Virus record (IMG/VR): IMGVR_UViG_3300001686_000023
Coordinates: 1 to 27,523 of that record
DNA length: 27,523 nt
DNA from: a virus
Strand: one strand, 5' to 3'
Below the pieces are notes generated by a model. That model saw nothing but the letters and a program-made list of their open reading frames with translations. It searched no databases and was not told the origin of the DNA. Within the stretch, counting starts at the first letter, position 1; the number at the start of each line of letters is the position of its first letter. The translations under genes and the position numbers were made by a program. This document shows positions 9,049 to 16,800 of the stretch, piece after piece.

Positions 9049-9063
9049 TTTAGCCTCCTATTA
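9046..9063 (-). promoter_or_regulatory. Ribosome binding site and ATT initiation codon of the gp6/gpJ-like gene
   Basis: Minus strand reads TAATAGGAGGCTAAAATT. TAA and TAG are in frame with the gene and close it upstream, AGGAGG is a perfect SD, and ATT lies 5 bases after it. The same block with one base changed precedes the spike gene (11336-11350). Confidence 0.65.
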
Positions 9064-9086
9064 CTTTCTTTCTCAACTCTACAAAC

Positions 9087-9428
9087 TTAGCGGCCTATTT
9101 GAGTGGGTAATATTCTGACGTACTCTGCAATTTGTTGTGTACTTTTTATGATGTACACCAGTTTTACGTAATAACCTGGCATTCCTGAAATGCCTCCATC
9201 ATAATCAGGAATGACATAAGAATCACGCATATTTATTAGAATCCTAGGCTCAAATGCTTTAGTAGCTTCAATAAGATAGATTTTAATGCTCATTGCTGTT
9301 CTATCATTCATTGGCTCAAACAGAAAATGTTTTAGCCTTGCACCAAAACCTCGATTGAACATAAAACTTCCTAAAGGGCACAAAAGTATATTATCAATGT
9401 TTTGTTCCAAGGCAGCTACATCATCCAT
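9087..9428 (-). CDS. Baseplate wedge protein, gp25/GPW-like (5' part in a shifted frame)
   Basis: The intact frame codes 113 residues from ATG 9428 with the gp25/gpW pattern: QNIDNILLCPLGSFMFNRGFG, LFEPMNDRTA, and the conserved EPR core motif (FEPRILI). gp25-like proteins join wedge subunits and contact the innermost sheath ring. ATG 9428 has no SD. Upstream, the +1 frame continues without a stop as FQDLNRRWQQTSLELVI, matching the 'F.DL' N-terminus usual in this family, while an ATG with a purine-rich upstream (9492) opens in a different frame. If one base near 9477 is skipped, the product is 134 residues, close to T4 gp25 (132). It lies downstream of an inserted homing endonuclease gene. Confidence 0.75.
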   Translation of the reverse strand: MDDVAALEQNIDNILLCPLGSFMFNRGFGARLKHFLFEPMNDRTAMSIKIYLIEATKAFEPRILINMRDSYVIPDYDGGISGMPGYYVKLVYIIKSTQQIAEYVRILPTQIGR

Positions 9429-9492
9429 AATAACTAATTCTAAACTTGTCTGCTGCCAGCGGCGGTTAAGATCTTGGAAAGTAGTAGCTCAT
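9429..9492 (-). other. Displaced 5' coding end of the gp25-like gene (apparent +1 frameshift)
   Basis: ATG at 9492 (AGGGG 9 bases upstream) reads MSYYFPRS then TAA. Skipping one C in the TTTCC run (9476-9480) instead gives MSYYFQDLNRRWQQT and runs straight into the gp25 frame. This may be a real one-base insertion, a sequencing error, or a programmed +1 shift. The reading frame itself opens at TGA 9489-9491, so no other canonical start exists between it and ATG 9428. Confidence 0.55.
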
Positions 9493-9525
9493 TGAAGAGT
9501 TCCCCTTTGTTTGGCCAATCACGGG

Positions 9526-10074
9526 CTATGCTACGTGTTTCCAGTTTAAATTTCTTTTAATTAATGAGATTGTACTAGGATCAACCCCAAGCTCCCTAGC
9601 TAATCTAGCTATTGTGCCTCTAGGGGCATTTATAAGCTGTCTTCTTACGTACAAAACTTCCTCTTCTGTAAGCAAAGACATGCCATGCCTTTCTCCATTA
9701 GCAATTGTTCCATGAGTAAATTTATCATAGATATTTTCTTTATGAGTACTATACGCTAAATTGCCTAGGTCATTTTTAGTCGCGTCTCCATTCAAATGAC
9801 GGCACTCATACCCTTCAGGACAAGGGCCGATAAACGCTAACAAAACTAGCTGATGAATCCAAGGAGTTGAATAAATTCCATCTTTGGACAAGCAAACATT
9901 TTGCCTTTTATATCCATCTTTATTAGAAACAGTAACTGCGGTTAACAATTTCTCAGATACTCTTATCAAACAACCATTTGGACCTTTTCTTTTCCTTTCA
10001 AGAGATTTAACTCTCCCTAAATTCGAGACTTTGTACCTGCCTTCATATCCAGGGATATCTTTCCAAATTTCCAT
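9526..10074 (-). CDS. HNH homing endonuclease with NUMOD4 and helix-turn-helix
   Basis: 182 residues from ATG 10074, preceded by GGAG at 9-base spacing; an in-frame ATG five codons earlier (10089) is the alternative. Starting at MEIWKDIPGYEGRYKVSNLG matches the usual NUMOD4 opening. The HNH core follows: WIHQLVLLAFIG, then CRHLNGDATKNDLGNL (DNA-nicking His/Asn motif). The C-terminus RLARELGVDPSTISLIKRN reads as a DNA-binding helix-turn-helix of the NUMOD/IENR type. Free-standing enzymes of this kind cut an allele lacking the gene and copy themselves by repair. It sits between spike and gp25-like genes, 4 bases after the first and 34 bases before the probable original start of the second, and may be linked to the frame damage there. 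Confidence 0.85.
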   Translation of the reverse strand: MEIWKDIPGYEGRYKVSNLGRVKSLERKRKGPNGCLIRVSEKLLTAVTVSNKDGYKRQNVCLSKDGIYSTPWIHQLVLLAFIGPCPEGYECRHLNGDATKNDLGNLAYSTHKENIYDKFTHGTIANGERHGMSLLTEEEVLYVRRQLINAPRGTIARLARELGVDPSTISLIKRNLNWKHVA

Positions 10075-10093
10075 TTTTACATTCTCCATTTTT

Positions 10094-11338
10094 CTAGGTT
10101 CCTGTGACTTTTGTCAAGAAGTTAGAGATATCTGAATCACCTCTGCTATCTATCGTTCCTTGTGCTGAAACGGGCTTGCTCGCATCTTCCGAGCCAAGTT
10201 TTGTATTACCTGCTGTAAAGATGGTTGGCGCTGTAAGACCGATCTTACTTTGAGAGTCTGCTGTAATATCGGACTTAGCTTTAATCACTACTTTTCCTTC
10301 AACAGATTCAATTGTAATATCCGTATCAGTCAATTGGATCATTGTCTTCTTTTGCTCTTCTCCGTTTTCATCGTTTACTTGAATAGTGATCTTTTTCTTT
10401 TCTAGCTTAACAAATGCGAGCTTTTTCAAATCCTTATCATCAGCCTCATGCGGCTTTTCAGCACCTGCATCTGCACCAAGCAACATATGCAGTAAGCCCA
10501 TAGCTTGCATCTGCTGTTGTTGCTGTTGTTTTGGCTTGACGATAGCTAATGTAATTTCTTCGTCAGCAAAATAGTTTACTTTTGCTTTTCCTTGGTTTTC
10601 CCCTGCATCAAGTGGAATGTCCTGAAAACCGCCAATATCTCTAGCAGGACCTTCCATGCCAAGATGATTTCTAACAACATCATGTAAGCGACCGTCACCG
10701 CTTTTGCTAAAAGATTTAAGGACTTTTCCATCTGGTGCAAAAAGAAAATGATGACTTGATGCAATAGTTTGCTGCGTATTTCCCTGATCAAATTTGTTGG
10801 CTCCAGGTGTATTGCTCTTGCTGTTTGTAAAGTAAAAAGTCGTAACGCCTCTTGTTCTATGATTGTGAGGACCATCCATCTGTGTGTGATCTGAATGGAT
10901 GTCCTTTTTACCCATATTGTTGTAGTTATTAATGTTGGCTAATGGGTCTTTTTGTCCATATCTTTGATATTGATTCTCATCATCGAATTCAGAGATTGCT
11001 CCAGGCTTTGAATAAGGAGCACCTGAACCGAGACTCGAATAAGGATCGTCGCCATGGAAACGCATTTTTACATGCGCATCCTTTTGAGGCATCTGAAAAT
11101 GTGACATTTCTTCTTGTGTGCCGTAATTCTCATGACGCTCTAATTGCGTCAACGGCAAATGCTCATCTGGAATCCCAGAACCTGCCTCTCCGTCTAGTTC
11201 AGGAACGCGAACACGAACACGACCTAATTTCTTTGGGTCTTTTTGTTGTTTCGGATCAAGTGTTTTTCCATAGTGAACGTCCTCACTCGTTGATTCGGGA
11301 CGATCCCTCATGAGATCAAGCGGGTTTAGGAAAGTAAT
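10094..11338 (-). CDS. Baseplate central spike protein, gp5/gpV-like, without lysozyme domain; probable ATT start
   Basis: 414 residues if started at ATT 11338, 5 bases after a perfect AGGAGG; 405 if started at ATG 11311, which has no SD. The in-frame TAG of the preceding gene lies 12 bases before ATT with no canonical start between them. The extra residues are TFLNPLDL. Residues about 35-75 look like the gp5/gpV OB fold (KLGRVRVRVPELDGE, IPDEHLPLTQ) that plugs the hub. Histidine-rich DGPHNHRTRG follows, then a Gln run and a repetitive beta C-terminus (KKITIQV, DTDITIESVEGKVVIKAKSD) typical of the trimeric beta-helix needle. T4 gp5 carries a lysozyme between these parts; here it is absent, while the tape measure has lytic domains. 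Spike identity is well supported. Confidence 0.8.
   Translation of the reverse strand: MTFLNPLDLMRDRPESTSEDVHYGKTLDPKQQKDPKKLGRVRVRVPELDGEAGSGIPDEHLPLTQLERHENYGTQEEMSHFQMPQKDAHVKMRFHGDDPYSSLGSGAPYSKPGAISEFDDENQYQRYGQKDPLANINNYNNMGKKDIHSDHTQMDGPHNHRTRGVTTFYFTNSKSNTPGANKFDQGNTQQTIASSHHFLFAPDGKVLKSFSKSGDGRLHDVVRNHLGMEGPARDIGGFQDIPLDAGENQGKAKVNYFADEEITLAIVKPKQQQQQQMQAMGLLHMLLGADAGAEKPHEADDKDLKKLAFVKLEKKKITIQVNDENGEEQKKTMIQLTDTDITIESVEGKVVIKAKSDITADSQSKIGLTAPTIFTAGNTKLGSEDASKPVSAQGTIDSRGDSDISNFLTKVTGT
10511..10531 (-). repeat. Glutamine-coding CAA/CAG tract in the spike gene
   Basis: A run of seven-residue length, nearly pure Gln codons (KQQQQQQMQ), just before the helical-looking GLLHMLLGAD segment. 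It is a simple-sequence tract that could vary in length between relatives. Confidence 0.7.
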
Positions 11339-11350
11339 TTTAACCTCCTA
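11336..11350 (-). promoter_or_regulatory. Ribosome binding site and ATT initiation codon of the spike gene
   Basis: Minus strand reads TAGGAGGTTAAAATT. The TAG ends the 44-residue membrane protein gene and is in frame with the spike; AGGAGG overlaps it and ATT follows at 5-base spacing. It differs by one base from the block before the gp6/gpJ-like gene. Confidence 0.65.
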
Positions 11351-11482
11351 TTTCTGCTTCTTTTCTGCCTGTCTTGCAATCCAGTAGTCAGAAAATGTAT
11401 TCGTTGCTAGTCCCCAAAAGAAGAATACAAGCAAAATAAGAAAAGCCCAAAATGACCAAAGTTTAATATAATACTCAATCAT
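11348..11482 (-). CDS. 44-residue single-pass membrane protein between hub and spike
   Basis: ATG 11482 lies two bases after the TAA of the hub gene; TAG at 11348 overlaps the spike SD and is in the spike frame. The product starts MIEYYIKLWS, continues with a hydrophobic stretch (FWAFLILLVFFFWGLA, about residues 11-26) and ends in a polar, basic tail (WIARQAEKKQK). The positive tail suggests the C-terminus stays in the cytoplasm. I do not recognise the family. Its place between hub and spike genes suggests a small membrane or tail-tip accessory peptide; a holin-type role is possible but unsupported. It is tightly packed with both neighbours, and that plus the composition argues for a real gene. 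Confidence 0.6.
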   Translation of the reverse strand: MIEYYIKLWSFWAFLILLVFFFWGLATNTFSDYWIARQAEKKQK

Positions 11483-11483
11483 A

Positions 11484-12656
11484 TTATTCGCCACCCATCA
11501 ATCCAAAGTCAGCACCACCTTTAATGTCTAAGCCTTCTCTCAAAAGAACATACTCTTTCGCCACAAGAGCAGGTGTTACAAGTGTATGAATTTCAGAAAC
11601 GAAATAATTACCTGCCCACGGTAAGATTAAGCCACCGCTTATTTCATTTAAACCAGGAGCATAAGGATAAAGATTGACATAATCTAACAATTCAACATGA
11701 CGACCAAACCTAGTTCTAACAGTGACTTTTGTGGAAAAAAGAGACTTAATAGCTTTGTTTTGTTGACCAGCTTTAGTGTAGTTTTCATGTGTATTATCAG
11801 AATCAAAAGGGAGAGTCTGAGCCCTTTGTGATCCTAACATAGCTCTACCCATATTCAAAAATCCACTGGAGATTTTAGCAACATCGGCCTTAATGTCCTG
11901 AAAGCCCTTCTCAAGGTGGTAGCTTCCGGATGTCTGTCCATACCCTGCATAGGAATTAGTTGTGCCAGAAACTGTTCCGTAATCTCCATGTTCATAAAGG
12001 ATCTCATTTCCTCCTGGATGGTGTTCTTTTTCAAGTTTGTTTGTAAAAGTCCATGTATGTGCAGATGACATTTTCTCTGTAATATTATAATGTCTTAATT
12101 TATGCTGTCCTGTAATGCCAGTCACAAAACATGACATTGGACCTGCGTGGGAATGCTTTGCTGTTTTGTAAATAAAATCAGCGCCGCGAACATTGCGCCG
12201 AAGCCAGTACTGAACGTCTGACGATGGGTCACAATCGGGCTGTAAACCGGCATCTCTAGCCGCAGATGCTATAGCATTTGAAGATGTTGTTTTTCCGTAG
12301 GACTTGATTTTAGCTTGGTGAAGATCAGCAGCATCTAAATAAAGAGATGCATACCATTTAAAAAGATTGCCAACCGTTTTGAATTTAGAATTGAACGCTC
12401 TCATCTTATAAGTGAGAGACGGTGATGGTGGATTGATTTGTATGTCTTCAATTGTTATGACAACCGGAGAAGCATCTAAAATTGGATTATTAAGGATATA
12501 AGTAGGTCCACAAGCAAAGCTCAATTCAGCAGTTGGAAATCGCTGCTTTACAGATTCATGAATGCTTAACTCTTCAATAGCGAATTCTTGCCAATTAACA
12601 GGCTGACCATTAATCGAGATTTCAATAATGTATCGATCTTGAAATATTCTAGGCAT
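11484..12656 (-). CDS. Baseplate hub protein, gp27/gpD-like
   Basis: 390 residues from ATG 12656 with AGAGG 8 bases upstream. The hub pattern is visible: N-terminal tube-like beta domain (YIIEISINGQPVN, IEELSIHESVKQRFPTAELSF), a central LysM-like or helical part with QYWLRRNVRGADFIYKTAKH, and a C-terminal second tube-like domain (KVTVRTRFGRHVELLDYVNL, GNYFVSEIHTLV). Hub trimers convert the six-fold tube to the three-fold spike and bind the gp5-like spike coded immediately downstream. The 'W..(R/N)..A..F' phrase and 'TVRTRFG.H..L..YVNL' are common in gp27/gpD proteins. Gene order hub, small membrane protein, spike agrees with this role. Confidence is high for hub, less for exact subfamily. Confidence 0.75.
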   Translation of the reverse strand: MPRIFQDRYIIEISINGQPVNWQEFAIEELSIHESVKQRFPTAELSFACGPTYILNNPILDASPVVITIEDIQINPPSPSLTYKMRAFNSKFKTVGNLFKWYASLYLDAADLHQAKIKSYGKTTSSNAIASAARDAGLQPDCDPSSDVQYWLRRNVRGADFIYKTAKHSHAGPMSCFVTGITGQHKLRHYNITEKMSSAHTWTFTNKLEKEHHPGGNEILYEHGDYGTVSGTTNSYAGYGQTSGSYHLEKGFQDIKADVAKISSGFLNMGRAMLGSQRAQTLPFDSDNTHENYTKAGQQNKAIKSLFSTKVTVRTRFGRHVELLDYVNLYPYAPGLNEISGGLILPWAGNYFVSEIHTLVTPALVAKEYVLLREGLDIKGGADFGLMGGE

Positions 12657-12674
12657 TCTTACATCCTCTCATTA

Positions 12675-13100
12675 TTACGAACGCTTATTGGTTACTGGAC
12701 CTCCAGGGGTTACTCCAAGTTTAACAATTTTATCCTCATTTTGCTTTCTATTTAAATTTTGAAGATAAGTCACTAAATCTGAGAGACTTGGGATAAAAAA
12801 ACTCATTCCAGTAATAAGTTCTTTCTCTGTCCGGATTAGTCTGTTGATGATAGAAAGAAGCCACCAATAGTCATGAGTCCTATATTCCATCCAAGAAATC
12901 ATGTCAGGAGCACCAGCTACTGACTTATTAACTGTTCTCGTAACTCCAATGGAATTTCTAATTTGGTAATGAATATCATAAATTCCAATGCTGTAAGGAT
13001 CAAGAACATCTTTTCCTCTTGGATCAGTTTCAATGTTCATAAAATGATCGAGGCCAACTTCTGATCCTCTTCGTACAGGATGATCTATTTTTGTCGCCAT
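12675..13100 (-). CDS. gp53/LysM-like baseplate wedge protein
   Basis: 141 residues from ATG 13100 with AAGAG upstream. The core reads DYWWLLSIINRLIRTEKELITGMSFFIPSLSDLVTYLQ (in pieces: DYWWLLSIINRL, ELITGM, FFIPSLSDLVTYL), matching the pattern 'W.ll.iNri.....l..G..l.iPsl.dl..yl' of gp53-like and gpX/LysM-type tail proteins. In T4, gp53 joins neighbouring wedges with gp25 and gp6, and all three types are coded nearby here. The N-terminus (about 1-70) is unassigned. It lies between the tube-junction and hub genes with only short gaps. Family call rests on one motif, position and length. Confidence 0.55.
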   Translation of the reverse strand: MATKIDHPVRRGSEVGLDHFMNIETDPRGKDVLDPYSIGIYDIHYQIRNSIGVTRTVNKSVAGAPDMISWMEYRTHDYWWLLSIINRLIRTEKELITGMSFFIPSLSDLVTYLQNLNRKQNEDKIVKLGVTPGGPVTNKRS

Positions 13101-13111
13101 AACTCAATCTC

Positions 13112-13813
13112 TTATTGACGAGCAAGAGGACGGCTTGTGCCCTGAACAAGTTCTCCGCTAGCACCAATCCAATCATCAATATCGCCTGCTGTTGGAATAT
13201 ATAAGGTTCCAAATCGCACGTCACACTCACTTTCCATCGGCTCTCCAGTAGAATTTAGTTTTCCTTTAAATTCAACACGAATATTTTCAATAAAGATTTT
13301 TGGAATAGCAATATAAGAACCAATAAACAGAGTGATTTCATCACCTCCAGTATAATTCGTAACTCCAAGTGCATCACGGACAGTTGCCGCCGCATTTGTT
13401 TCGAGTCTCGGTCCTGGAGGGATGAGTAGTGAGCCTGCGTCTTGTGATTGTGGCAAAGACATTTTTAAAAGTTGTTTAATGGGATTTATAACTTCTGTTT
13501 CAGAGCTTCTTGTTGCAATAAATCTTAATGGAAGTCCAAAACGAAGCGGAGAGCTTCCACACCAAACTTGAGCGGTCAAATATTGTGTCATAGGAACACG
13601 ACCAAAGACTGAAGAAGATGCAAAGTTTACGATTGCTGGCATGCCTCCACCAACAATAAATTGCCAATTTGCAGCGATATCCATTGCAAATCGTTCAGGA
13701 AGCCAAGCAAAAACATCTCCAAAACGGGTTGAGTGAACAACAACTTGATAATGCCTACTTTGACCATCGAGGTGTGTTTCACCTGACTGATCTATTCTTC
13801 TGCCCAGTCCCAT
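13112..13813 (-). CDS. Baseplate tube-junction protein (gp48/gp54-type role), putative
   Basis: 233 residues. ATG 13813 starts two bases after the tape-measure stop, with AAGGA 8 bases upstream. The protein is beta-rich: AIVNFASSSVFGRVPMTQYL, VWCGSSPLRFGLPLRFIATR, and ITLFIGSYIAIPKIFIENIR followed by a strand with ESECDVRFGTLYI. The 'IG....IP...IENI.VEF......G.P....V.F.T' pattern is tube-like and is found in phage proteins that sit between the tail tube and hub. Its position between tape measure and wedge/hub genes supports a tube-initiating or hub-capping function. Alternative: another baseplate structural protein with the same fold. I cannot tell which T4 protein it equals. Confidence 0.45.
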   Translation of the reverse strand: MGLGRRIDQSGETHLDGQSRHYQVVVHSTRFGDVFAWLPERFAMDIAANWQFIVGGGMPAIVNFASSSVFGRVPMTQYLTAQVWCGSSPLRFGLPLRFIATRSSETEVINPIKQLLKMSLPQSQDAGSLLIPPGPRLETNAAATVRDALGVTNYTGGDEITLFIGSYIAIPKIFIENIRVEFKGKLNSTGEPMESECDVRFGTLYIPTAGDIDDWIGASGELVQGTSRPLARQ

Positions 13814-13815
13814 TA

Positions 13816-16800
13816 TTAGAGTCCTTCACCTGAGTGCAGGGTAAGCGCCACATCACCATACGTAAAGCTCTTGAATGAATTCTCTCCAGCATTGCCAGAG
13901 CCAGAAGCATCAGTTTGGTCAGAAGCTCTAGAAGATGCCATTTCTTCTGCTCTGTCAGAATCAGCTTCAACTTGTTTTTCAACTCCAGACAATGCAGCAT
14001 TTTCGGATTCCATGCCTCCTGCTGTTGTCGTTGGGGCCTCAATTCCTTTCAAGGGTTCGTCCTCAAATCCTGAGGCATCATTTTTATTTCCTCCAACATC
14101 ACTAGATTCCATGGAAATAGGTTTGGACATTAAGTTGTTATCCATACCTTGATCAGATTTAACCCCAGCGCCTTCCTCACCTCGGAGACTATCAGACGCT
14201 GGACGATCATGCTTATAGATTTCTGAATCATCTGATCTCCGTCTCATTGCCTCAGGATCGGGCAAAGGATTTTCACGCCAAGGTGTGTAATGCTTATCTT
14301 CTTCTATTTGAGAAGGTTTACGATATGGAGACTCTGTAGTAAAACCTTTAGAAGTTTCCGCTTCTCTGTCTGCTCCAACAGATTGAAATGCGTCACTTAT
14401 TCTTTGATTAAATGCTTCACCACGCATTTTCTCGCCAGTTGGAATCTTAGCCTGTCTGGCCTCAGACATCATATTAATACCAGATTGCTGAGCTTCTGTG
14501 CCCATAAACATCTGATTACGAGTTTGGCCCCTATTTGTTGGATCAAATGTATTAAAAGCTTCCTGACCCCTTGCATTCATAAACATATCTAGAGCACCAG
14601 GATTATTAGTAAGACCTTCTTCCTTCATCCTACCAGTTATAAGTCTGCTTCCAATATCTTGTCGCCTCTCCTCAGCATTGGGAGAAAAATTGCCAAGGGA
14701 TTCATATCTGCCTGTAGACTTGAAATCAGGATCAAGTTTTGACTCTTTTTCAGAATCACCAGACAAAATGGCATCTATTTCAGCATCACTTGGCCTTTTG
14801 CTTGATGAAATGTCTCCTTGCTGTGCTTGAATATCACTACCACGAGCCTCTCCACCGCCTGTAGCTTCTGATCCAAGAGCCCCTGGAGTTTCAGAGGCAG
14901 GACTATCACCTCCCATTGGAGGAACAATATCTTTTTCTCTTTGTCCTGAAAGAGCATTATCTGGAGTCTGATCTCCGCCACGATCTGCTTGCTTTGCATC
15001 AACATCACTTACAGGACCACGTTGAGGCTCTTTTGCTGAAACGTCTCCAGGAATTCTTTTTTGTGATGGACCTGCGTCTTTTCCACCTCCTCCTCCTCCA
15101 CCATCATCACCTCGATCAGCAACTCCCTTACCAGCAAACTGTGTTTCTTTCTGATTTCCTAAAGCTTTTCCAATAGCTTTTGAATATTTTGTTCCTGCCG
15201 TGCCAAAAGCATCTTTACCAGCACGACCTGTTTCCAACCATTTTGTTGCACCAACAACTTTTCCTTTGCCCCATCCTGCGCCTTGATTATGTGCATAACC
15301 AAGGGCAGCTAATTTTCCTTGAGGAGAAAGAGCGCGATATTTTGGACTATGAGACATTAAATAATCATGATGACCTTTTGTATAAGCGTCGAAGTAACGA
15401 TCTTGCATCTTTGGATTGCTTAAGAATTCTTTTGTGGAAGGAGCCCGCTCTCCTAATTGTTTTGCAGTTTGAGTAATTTCTGCACGACCCATCTGGTAAG
15501 CACCAGCAAATCGACCGCTAGAACCTCCCATAATTCCGTAACGACCACGACTTTCAATTCCCATCATGGTCTGTCTAAAAGTTTGATATTGACCGCCTGT
15601 AGCGCCAACAGCCTTAGAAGTCATACCTCCACCGCCAGTACCTTCTCTTCCAACACCAAAAGGTCTAGAAGGAGGTGTAGGCGCGAATTCTGTTCGAATT
15701 CCTTCAGGAGCACGAGGAAACTCCTCAGGTCTAGAAGGAGGGGATGGAACATTTTCTCCAGGAGGGACTATTGATTCTCTTCCCAGATAATTTTCTGAAC
15801 CTGGAGATGCAACAGTTGCATCGTCAAGTGATCTAGGACGTGGTGGAGGAAGCGGAACACGGCCTCCACCTTCATCTGTTGTATGAAGAGAAGTCCAATC
15901 AGCAGAATCAATATTAACTGACTCTGGAGTTAAATCGCCAGACTGTTTTGCAGAAACTGGCGGTGTTCCTGATCCTTCACTTTGATCACTAGCAACATTC
16001 ATCGGACCTTCAACTTTTTGTCCGGTACTATCAACAATATCGCCTGAAGGCGTTGTTCCGTAACCAGTTCCTTGGAAATCTCTGCTTCCTCCTCGATCCT
16101 GATTATAAAGCTTTTGATCTTCTGGACTCATCCTCTCAAAAGCACGATTCCTAGTCTCATCAGAAACTTCACCTTGAGGACCAACTTTCGGAGCATTTGG
16201 ACCACTACCCTCTTCATACTTAAAGCCTTCTGGAGTACGTCTTGGTAGTGGGTATCTTTCAGAATCTCCTGATTGTTGAGCATCAACAGTTTGCTTTTCT
16301 TGTTCTCCTTTTGCTGTTTGTGTTTGTCCTCCTCCATAAGGAATTTTATCTAATCTTGATTGAACTTCAGCCTTGTCCATACCAAAAGCTTTAGAACCAC
16401 CTCCTTCATCAAAGACATGAGTTTGGCCAGCTTTACCGCCCATATCAAGGTGAAGGTGATCCTTAGCAATTCCAACTCTCGTAAATCCAGCTTTCTTTGC
16501 GTTCTCTAAGAGCTGTTGTCTTTGTTCCATATTAAGGTCTTTAATACGAACATCGACAGCCTTACCTGAATAATGCTGAGAGTGTGCAGTGTGATCTCCT
16601 CCAGTCGTGCTAGTAACTGTAATACCGCCCGACTGAAGAGAGTTTAGACGTGCAGCAGCTTGCGATGTTTCATCTCTAAGACCTCTAGCTTCAGATTCAA
16701 CTTTCTTATTTTGAAATCTAGGAGTAGACCCTTCACCTGAAATTTCTCCGGATTGAACAGTTGCTTCATCTCTAGAAGTTCTAACAGCATTTGCTTCATC

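Noticed and set aside
9429-10093. Group I intron carrying the HNH gene inside gp25
   Set aside because: The spike ends with its own stop just before the HNH gene and no gp25 coding lies upstream of it; an intergenic free-standing endonuclease explains the layout better.
9046-11350. Reassigned TAG (stop-codon recoding) as the reason for missing start codons before spike and gp6/gpJ-like genes
   Set aside because: The gp6/gpJ-like gene has TAA directly before the TAG, and several genes end normally in TAG, so recoding explains nothing here.
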